Of a stretch of DNA of 5,548 bases, positions 1 to 3,868 are shown piece by piece. Numbering within the stretch: position 1 is the first letter of the stretch; each line of letters starts with the position of its first letter. The notes below the pieces were generated by a model. That model made no database searches. It was not told the DNA's origin and worked only from the letters and a program-made list of their open reading frames with translations. This stretch comes from Clostridiales bacterium UBA1389. Its GTDB lineage: Bacteria; Bacillota; Clostridia; Oscillospirales; CAG-382. The translations under genes were made by a program, and so were the position numbers. The stretch is taken from positions 13,147 to 18,694 of the forward strand of contig DBQR01000004.1 of NCBI GenBank assembly GCA_002305335.1. Reading direction: 5' to 3'.

Positions 1-59
1 ATAACCTCATAGGAATTGTATTCATTTCCGGCTATGTCTCTCGTTGAAACAAATTTCAT
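1..59 (-). CDS. thrC: N-terminal fragment, probable threonine synthase (cut by window edge)
   Basis: Only the first 19 codons and two bases are inside the window. They read M-K-F-V-S-T-R-D at the start, then a less distinctive stretch ending in Y-E-V. The ATG is 14 nt after the yraN stop and has an AAGGA ribosome binding site at 69-73, nine bases upstream, so it is a well-formed translation start and not random sequence. The S-T-R triplet at residues 5-7 of an M-x-(F/Y)-x-S-T-R opening is typical of the long threonine synthases. These are PLP enzymes that convert O-phosphohomoserine to threonine in the cytoplasm. That family call rests on about eight residues and is tentative; the catalytic lysine and PLP-binding regions lie outside the window. 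The close spacing implies it is the last visible member of the lepB-rbgA-rnhB-yraN operon. Confidence 0.5.
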   Translation of the reverse strand, partial: MKFVSTRDIAGNEYNSYEV

Positions 60-73
60 TCAAAAAATTCCTT

Positions 74-481
74 TCAGAAGGCGTTTTCGATAATATTTAT
101 ATGCTCCGCTTCCAGATTCCTTGTCATATGGACTTCGACAATGTCAAACCGGCGCTTTTTTATCCGCCTGTAAATATTACGCTTTAAAAGCTTTGAATAA
201 ACCGGTATTTTGTTTTCTGCCGCCTGTTCCCGCAAAAAGCCGTCGGCGGCCTTTTTTATTTTAGCCTGCTTTGCCTGGTCAACCGCCTCATGGGGCAAGC
301 CGAAGCCGTCACCCGACCGGCTTTTTACCTCCGTAAAGGACAAAGTTCCCCTTTTAAAGGCAACTATATCAATCTCGCCGCCGGAGGAGGAATAATTCAC
401 TGCGATTATTTTATAGCCCTTTATCTTCAGAAAGGCTGCCGCCTTTTCCTCACCAGCTCTGCCAAATGTCGAATTGTTCAA
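74..481 (-). CDS. yraN: YraN/UPF0102 family putative endonuclease-like protein
   Basis: A 135-residue protein of the UPF0102 (YraN) family, which has a PD-(D/E)XK nuclease-like fold. Its cellular role is not firmly established, although its usual neighbourhood with rnhB suggests nucleic acid metabolism. Visible motifs are G-R-A-G-E-E at 7-12, N-Y at 29-30, G-G-E-I-D-I at 34-39 and E-V-K at 51-53. D38, E51 and K53 give the nuclease-like D...ExK triad. The segment G-L-P-H-E-A-V at 61-67 is also typical. The usual C-terminal R-F-D-(I/V)-V strand is at 111-115, preceded by a very basic stretch at about 100-111. The start is TTG: a TAA lies directly upstream in frame, and GGTGAT at 486-491 can pair with the 16S tail. 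The gene overlaps the end of rnhB by 32 nt, so the two are probably translationally coupled. No other in-frame start gives an intact domain. Confidence 0.9.
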   Translation of the reverse strand: MNNSTFGRAGEEKAAAFLKIKGYKIIAVNYSSSGGEIDIVAFKRGTLSFTEVKSRSGDGFGLPHEAVDQAKQAKIKKAADGFLREQAAENKIPVYSKLLKRNIYRRIKKRRFDIVEVHMTRNLEAEHINIIENAF

Positions 482-1085
482 TTACATCACCCAAAGTCTT
501 TCCTAAAAAGGACTTTCTATGTACCGGGGTGGGGCCGTTCTTCAAAACCGCCGCCTTATGCTCCTTTGTGGCATAACCCTTGTTTTTGGCGAAATTATAG
601 CCGGGGTAAAATTTATCCATTTCAACGCAAAACCTGTCCCGTTCCACCTTTGCCAAAATGGAGGCGGCGGCAATGGAGGGGGATTTTCCGTCACCCTTTA
701 TGACAGGAACCGCCTTAACCGGGAAATCCCTTGCGATTGAACCGTCGATTAGCGCCAGGTCCGGAAGGGTTTTTAACCCTAAGATCGCTCTCCGCATGGC
801 AAGCATGGAGGCGTTGAGTATGTTTATCGCCTCGATTTCATAAACTTCGGCGTGGGCAACGTGATAATCGACGGCAACACGGCGGATTTCTTCATAAAGC
901 TGTTCCCGTTTGACTGCGCTCAGCTTTTTGGAGTCGTTAAGACCTTCGATGCTGCAGTTTTCGGGAAGCACCACCGCCGCGGCAAACACCGGGCCGGCAA
1001 TCGGGCCCCGCCCCGCTTCGTCACAGCCGCAGATAATTTTAAACCCTTCTTTACGGAAGCCGTCTTCGATATCCCAGTTAAGCAT
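450..1085 (-). CDS. rnhB: Ribonuclease HII
   Basis: Ribonuclease HII, 211 residues, a cytoplasmic metal-dependent endonuclease. It cuts the RNA strand of RNA-DNA hybrids and nicks at single ribonucleotides in DNA, starting ribonucleotide excision repair. The protein is full length for the family. The opening G-C-D-E-A-G-R-G-P at 20-28 carries the first catalytic pair, D22 and E23. N-D-S-K-K-L follows at 50-55. The third acid is D114 (L-I-D-G-S), and the fourth is D132 in K-G-D-G-K-S, 18 residues on, matching the spacing in E. coli RNase HII. I-A-A-A-S-I-L-A-K-V at 138-147 and the C-terminal G-P-T-P-V-H-R-K-S-F are family signatures. The ATG has AAGGGG at 1094-1099, eight bases upstream. It begins 30 nt after rbgA, and its 3' end overlaps yraN by 32 nt. 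Nothing is missing. Confidence 0.97.
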   Translation of the reverse strand: MLNWDIEDGFRKEGFKIICGCDEAGRGPIAGPVFAAAVVLPENCSIEGLNDSKKLSAVKREQLYEEIRRVAVDYHVAHAEVYEIEAINILNASMLAMRRAILGLKTLPDLALIDGSIARDFPVKAVPVIKGDGKSPSIAAASILAKVERDRFCVEMDKFYPGYNFAKNKGYATKEHKAAVLKNGPTPVHRKSFLGKTLGDVIEQFDIWQSW

Positions 1086-1115
1086 TATGGCAACCCCTTC
1101 CCCTTTTATATTAAA

Positions 1116-1955
1116 TTAATCAAGCGTGATTCTGCCTAATTTGCCTCCCCTGAGTTCGTCAAGGAAAATTGCCGAGGTTCTGTCGTAATCGTATTCGCCG
1201 CCGGAAATTAAAAATCCTCTGCTTTTGCTCACTTTTTCAAGGATTTCAAGGTTGGTGTCCTTTTCGCCTACTTGTATTTTATATCTGTTCTCTATAAAAG
1301 GAGTATATTTTCCCCTTAAAATGCCTATGACATCGCAGGCAAGGGTGTTTATGTCAAGAATTTCGTCCCGGATTGAACCGATGGCGGCAAGTTTTATACC
1401 CACTTCCCTGTCTTCGAATTTATGCCATAAAAGCCCCGGGGTATCAAGGAGTTCTACCCCGTAGGGGGAGGAAATCCAGGTGTTTTTCCGGGTAACCCCC
1501 GGACGGTCTTCCGCCTTTGCCTTTTTGGTTTTGGTGTAGGTGTTGATAAAAGTGGACTTGCCCACGTTTGTTATCCCCGCCACCAGGCATCTTACCGGCT
1601 TTGTTACCCCTTTTTCGTCATATCTTTTAAACTTTTCCGCCGTAAGCTTTTTTAATTCGGCTGTCACCCTTTTCATGTCGGGGTTTTCCTTGCAGTCGAT
1701 AACAAGGCAGGGTGTACCGGTTTGGGAAATTCTTTCGGCGTGGAGTTTGGTTTCCTTTTCGTCGGCAAGAGATGCTTTTGTAAGTATGGCAAGGACGGGT
1801 TTGGTTTTGAAAATGTCTTTGAAGTCCGGATTCCTTGAGGAAACCGGAAGCCTTGCATCAATCAGTTCGATGACCACGTCTATAAGGGGCAAAACACCGG
1901 AAATTTCCCGTTTTGCCTTTGCCATATGACCGGGGTACCAGACAATTTCCGGCAT
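1116..1955 (-). CDS. rbgA: Ribosome biogenesis GTPase RbgA (YlqF)
   Basis: A circularly permuted GTPase (279 residues from the chosen ATG) that acts in late assembly of the 50S ribosomal subunit in Firmicutes. The permuted motif order is visible: G4-like T-K-A-S at 59-62, G1 P-loop G-I-T-N-V-G-K-S-T at 127-135, the G2 region R-P-G-V-T ending at T155, then G3 D-T-P-G at 171-174. The N-terminus carries the typical W-Y-P-G-H-M-A-K-A. The C-terminal G-F-L-I-S-G-G-E...D-Y-D-R-T segment matches the RNA-binding tail of the family. The start is set at ATG 1953-1955. An upstream TTG (1962-1964) is in frame but directly abuts the GGAAAGG ribosome binding site, leaving no spacer, whereas the ATG is nine bases away. 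The gene starts one base after the lepB stop (TAA-C-ATG). The G4 motif is odd: family members normally have N-K-x-D, and here the Asp is Ser. Confidence 0.95.
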   Translation of the reverse strand: MPEIVWYPGHMAKAKREISGVLPLIDVVIELIDARLPVSSRNPDFKDIFKTKPVLAILTKASLADEKETKLHAERISQTGTPCLVIDCKENPDMKRVTAELKKLTAEKFKRYDEKGVTKPVRCLVAGITNVGKSTFINTYTKTKKAKAEDRPGVTRKNTWISSPYGVELLDTPGLLWHKFEDREVGIKLAAIGSIRDEILDINTLACDVIGILRGKYTPFIENRYKIQVGEKDTNLEILEKVSKSRGFLISGGEYDYDRTSAIFLDELRGGKLGRITLD

Positions 1956-1956
1956 G

Positions 1957-2589
1957 TTACTCAACCTTTCCGAACCCGCTCATGGGGTAAACCCGAAATA
2001 CCACCTTGCCTAAAATGTTTCTTTTATCGATACAGCCCAAAACCCGGCTGTCGGTGGAGCCGTTCCGGTTGTCCCCCATAACGAACACCGTCCCCTTTTC
2101 CACCACGATATGTCCCGAAAAACCGTAGGACTTCATCCTTGTGCCGGCTATCTTATCAATATATGGTTCGTCAATGGGTTTTCCGTCAACATAAACCGTC
2201 CAGTTTTCAAAGTCTATATCCACCGTCTGGCCTTCAAGGGCGATAATCCGCTTTACAAGGGGCTTTTCATGCCCCGCTTCCCGTATAACCACAATGTCCC
2301 CCTGCCCGTAGGACTCCAGGCTTGTGATTATAAGCTTATCCCCGTCGTCAAGGGTGTCAAACATGGAAGTGCCGTCAACTGTAACGTATTTGAATACAAA
2401 AAGGAACAAAACCACCATAAGCGACAAGGCAAGGCAAAAGGTTTCAAGCCATTCGTAGATTCCCTTTGCAATCTCCGCCGGGTCCGCAGGAGGGTTCGGG
2501 GTATGACTATGTGTGGTTTGGTTTTCTTTTAGAGGTGTTTCGGGCAGTTCGGTTTCCTCAAAAGGGGTGTTTTTGTTATCCTGATTCAA
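1957..2589 (-). CDS. lepB: Type I signal peptidase
   Basis: Type I signal peptidase, 210 residues. It removes signal peptides from exported pre-proteins on the outer face of the cytoplasmic membrane, using a Ser-Lys dyad. A hydrophilic 45-residue N-terminus, rich in Pro, Thr, Asn and acidic residues, precedes one hydrophobic segment at about 51-67. The catalytic Ser75 follows in G-T-S-M-F-D-T-L, and the general-base Lys113 is in L-V-K-R-I-I-A-L. Box C is G-Q-G-D-I-V-V at 95-101, and box E is G-D-N-R-N-G-S-T-D-S-R at 172-182. A single N-terminal span and this size fit the Gram-positive SipS type. The start is TTG: TAA is in frame six bases upstream, and no ATG or GTG occurs before the membrane segment. 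AGGGAG at 2600-2605 is ten bases upstream, a rather long spacer. lepB is the first gene of its operon and ends one base before the rbgA ATG. Confidence 0.95.
   Translation of the reverse strand: MNQDNKNTPFEETELPETPLKENQTTHSHTPNPPADPAEIAKGIYEWLETFCLALSLMVVLFLFVFKYVTVDGTSMFDTLDDGDKLIITSLESYGQGDIVVIREAGHEKPLVKRIIALEGQTVDIDFENWTVYVDGKPIDEPYIDKIAGTRMKSYGFSGHIVVEKGTVFVMGDNRNGSTDSRVLGCIDKRNILGKVVFRVYPMSGFGKVE
1965..1971 (-). promoter_or_regulatory. Ribosome binding site deciding the rbgA start
   Basis: GGAAAGG on the minus strand, inside the end of lepB. It touches the in-frame TTG at 1962-1964 with no spacer but lies nine bases from the ATG at 1953-1955, so the ATG is the credible start. The protein beginning M-P-E-I-V-W-Y-P-G-H-M also fits the short N-terminus of known RbgA proteins. 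Confidence 0.7.
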
Positions 2590-2644
2590 AGGCGGTTATC
2601 TCCCTGCGTTTGGTTGTTGTCTGATTTTAATTGTAGGTAAAATT

Positions 2645-2680
2645 AATATATAATCAATACCGGAATTTTAACATTTTTTA
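2645..2680 (-). promoter_or_regulatory. Possible lepB operon promoter region
   Basis: The stretch between the rplS terminator and lepB is AT-rich and must hold any promoter for the lepB operon. The best -10 candidate on the minus strand is TATATT at 2645-2650, about 55 bases before the TTG start. Seventeen bases upstream is TGTTAA, a poor match to TTGACA, so the -35 is weak or misplaced. This is a position-based inference. Read-through from rplS could supply some or all of the transcription. Confidence 0.3.
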
Positions 2681-2730
2681 TAAATTTGCTCTTTTTCCCC
2701 CCATTAAGACGGAAAGACGGAATAATATGG

Positions 2731-2758
2731 AAAAAGTGCCTGTTGTGGCAGGCACTTT
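2731..2758 (-). terminator. Intrinsic terminator after rplS
   Basis: On the minus strand, AAAGTGCCTG (2758 to 2749) pairs perfectly with CAGGCACTTT (2742 to 2733) around a six-base loop. The 3' arm continues into a run of five T in total (2735 to 2731). It begins 18 nt after the rplS stop codon. A ten-base-pair stem followed by a T run is the usual form of a Rho-independent terminator. The T run is short, so some read-through into lepB is possible. Confidence 0.85.
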
Positions 2759-2776
2759 ACCTTTTTTGAACAGCAA

Positions 2777-3118
2777 TTATTTGTCTTCCTTGACTTTGGC
2801 CGCTTTGCCGACTCTGTTACGGAGATAGTAGAGCTTTGCTCTCCTGACCTTGCCCCTCCTTACCACCTCAACCTTTTGAACGTTGGGGGAATGGATGGGG
2901 AAGGTTTTTTCCGTACCCACACCGTAGGAAACCCGGCGTACGGTGAAGGTTTCGCTGATGCCGCCGTTCTTCTTCGCAATGACGGTACCTTCAAAAACCT
3001 GAGTCCTGACCCTTGAGCCTTCCACAATACGGCAGTAAACCTTAACGGTGTCGCCTATCGAAAAGGAAGGTATTTCTTTTTTAAGCTGCTCTTCTGTAAA
3101 AGCCTTTAACAGATCCAT
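2777..3118 (-). CDS. rplS: 50S ribosomal protein L19
   Basis: Ribosomal protein bL19, 113 residues, the usual length. It sits at the 30S-50S interface of the large subunit. The sequence is typical throughout: an N-terminal M-D-L-L-K-A-F-T-E-E-Q helix, S-I-G-D-T-V-K-V-Y, then F-E-G-T-V-I-A, T-V-R-R-V-S-Y-G-V-G-T-E-K-T-F-P at about 60-75, and the basic C-terminus with K-L-Y-Y-L-R. The ATG at 3116-3118 is chosen over an in-frame ATG 63 bases upstream. It has a perfect AAGGAGG five bases away and matches the family N-terminus, and the upstream ATG lies at the very start of the predicted transcript. The gene has its own strong promoter, a roughly 60-nt leader and its own terminator. It is therefore probably transcribed mainly alone, next to rbgA, which also serves 50S assembly. 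Confidence 0.98.
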   Translation of the reverse strand: MDLLKAFTEEQLKKEIPSFSIGDTVKVYCRIVEGSRVRTQVFEGTVIAKKNGGISETFTVRRVSYGVGTEKTFPIHSPNVQKVEVVRRGKVRRAKLYYLRNRVGKAAKVKEDK

Positions 3119-3123
3119 GGCTT

Positions 3124-3130
3124 CCTCCTT
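3124..3130 (-). promoter_or_regulatory. rplS ribosome binding site
   Basis: Perfect AAGGAGG on the minus strand with a five-base spacer to the ATG at 3116-3118. This decides the start of rplS and rules out the longer in-frame reading that begins at 3181. Confidence 0.9.
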
Positions 3131-3137
3131 AATATAT

Positions 3138-3171
3138 AGGGCGTTCTTACCGAGCCGCATTGGACCGCCCC
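3138..3171 (-). ncRNA. Possible structured rplS leader (L19 autoregulatory candidate)
   Basis: The predicted rplS transcript starts near 3178. In its leader GGGCG (3170 to 3166) pairs with CGCCC (3143 to 3139); a flanking G-U pair could extend the stem. The loop between the arms is 22 nt and is rich in G and C. The stem ends seven bases before the AAGGAGG. Ribosomal protein leaders for L19 are known in Firmicutes, and this element sits where one would be expected. I cannot match it to the published L19 consensus from memory, and the internal pairing is weak, so this is a candidate only. Confidence 0.35.
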
Positions 3172-3184
3172 GAAATGACAAAGA

Positions 3185-3213
3185 ATTATATCACAGATAT
3201 TTACTTTTTGCAA
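3185..3213 (-). promoter_or_regulatory. Strong sigma-A type promoter for rplS
   Basis: On the minus strand: TTGCAA at 3208-3213 (four of six to the -35 consensus), a 17-bp spacer, and TATAAT at 3185-3190 (perfect -10). T-G-A directly precedes the -10, giving the TGn extended -10 motif. Transcription would begin near 3178, about 60 nt before the rplS ATG. The position in the intergenic region and the strength of the match make this the clearest regulatory site in the window. Confidence 0.85.
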
Positions 3214-3216
3214 GGG

Positions 3217-3240
3217 TTTTTTAATGTTTTTTGCAAAAAA
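3217..3240 (-). promoter_or_regulatory. A-tract UP-like element upstream of the rplS promoter
   Basis: Reading the minus strand, six-base A tracts lie at 3217-3222 and 3227-3232, starting ten bases (one helical turn) apart. A five-base A tract at 3205-3209 overlaps the -35, and a six-base T tract is at 3235-3240. The first two fall at about -40 to -55 relative to the predicted start, where UP elements bind the alpha subunit of RNA polymerase. GTTTTTTGCAAAAAAC at 3226-3241 is a perfect 16-base palindrome. Confidence 0.5.
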
Positions 3241-3296
3241 CAATATTTTGGTATATCTTGTGTATAAAGGAAGAAGCCTGCCCAATATGTGGTTGT

Positions 3297-3833
3297 CTAT
3301 GAATAGTCGCCTACTATTGCGAAAATGAATTCGTTGCTTCCTGGAAAGTTTACGTTAAGCCGCTTGACGGGAATTCCGTTTATTTTCCCGTAAAATCGCT
3401 CCCCGTCGGTTACCGAAAAGTTGGGAAAGTCCACAAGCCCCCTGCCGGTGTACTTGCAGTAGGCCTCTTTTCTCACCCACACCTTTGCGAAGCGGAGACC
3501 GGTATCCTCCCCCTCCCTTACAAAGTCCGACTCCTCCTCGGTGAAAAACCTTTCGGCAATGGCAATAAAGTCGGTGCGGGTTTCCCCGATAAACCGGCCG
3601 GTATGCTCCCCGTCTATGCCGACGGGGGTGTCGGAAACGGCGCAGACCATAACCTTTTCGGTGGTGGTTACGCTTATATATTTATTGCTTCCCTTTAAAA
3701 CGGGTTGTCCCCGGGAGGTGTATTCGATGGTCAGGTCGGGGTTTTCCAGATGCTCTCTTACGGCATTAAGCAGTATGGCGTGGCGTTCCTCCCTGTCGGG
3801 ATTATTTTCAAGTACAAGTGTTGTGACTGCCAT
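3297..3833 (-). CDS. Sfp-type 4'-phosphopantetheinyl transferase superfamily protein
   Basis: A 178-residue protein of the Sfp/AcpT superfamily. These enzymes move the phosphopantetheine arm of coenzyme A onto a serine of acyl or peptidyl carrier proteins in the cytoplasm, with Mg2+. Visible motifs are R-G-Q-P-V-L at 41-46, V-G-I-D-G-E at 71-76 (metal ligands D74 and E76), F-F-T-E-E-E at 96-101, and W-V-R-K-E-A-Y-C-K-Y-T-G-R-G-L at 119-133 (E123 and K127). The usual S-H-S before the first metal motif reads T-T-T (56-58). It is somewhat shorter than Sfp, about 220 residues. The ATG has AAGG at 3840-3843, six bases upstream. It starts 35 bp after gyrA with no terminator between, so it is probably cotranscribed. 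No carrier protein, polyketide synthase or peptide synthetase gene is in the window. It may be the cell's general holo-ACP synthase or a specialised one; the sequence does not say. Confidence 0.88.
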   Translation of the reverse strand: MAVTTLVLENNPDREERHAILLNAVREHLENPDLTIEYTSRGQPVLKGSNKYISVTTTEKVMVCAVSDTPVGIDGEHTGRFIGETRTDFIAIAERFFTEEESDFVREGEDTGLRFAKVWVRKEAYCKYTGRGLVDFPNFSVTDGERFYGKINGIPVKRLNVNFPGSNEFIFAIVGDYS

Positions 3834-3868
3834 TTTAAACCTTGCCTTTCTCTACAGGTAGGATTGTA

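Noticed and set aside
290..703. Plus-strand open frame spanning the yraN/rnhB junction
   Set aside because: It is antisense to two well-supported genes and shows no family motif; low-complexity Gly and Pro-rich parts are a by-product of the opposite frame.
1962..1964. TTG as the rbgA start, overlapping lepB by 8 nt
   Set aside because: The GGAAAGG ribosome binding site directly touches this TTG, leaving no spacer, while ATG 1953-1955 has a nine-base spacer and fits the family N-terminus.
3119..3181. Extended L19 reading from an upstream in-frame ATG
   Set aside because: The upstream ATG lies at the predicted transcription start and has no ribosome binding site; the 3116-3118 ATG has a perfect AAGGAGG and the family N-terminus.
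3226..3260. Possible terminator for the gyrA-transferase unit
   Set aside because: The T run follows only an A/T-rich, mismatched inverted repeat (CAAGATAT and ATATTG), which is too weak for a normal intrinsic terminator. The tracts are better explained as part of the rplS promoter.
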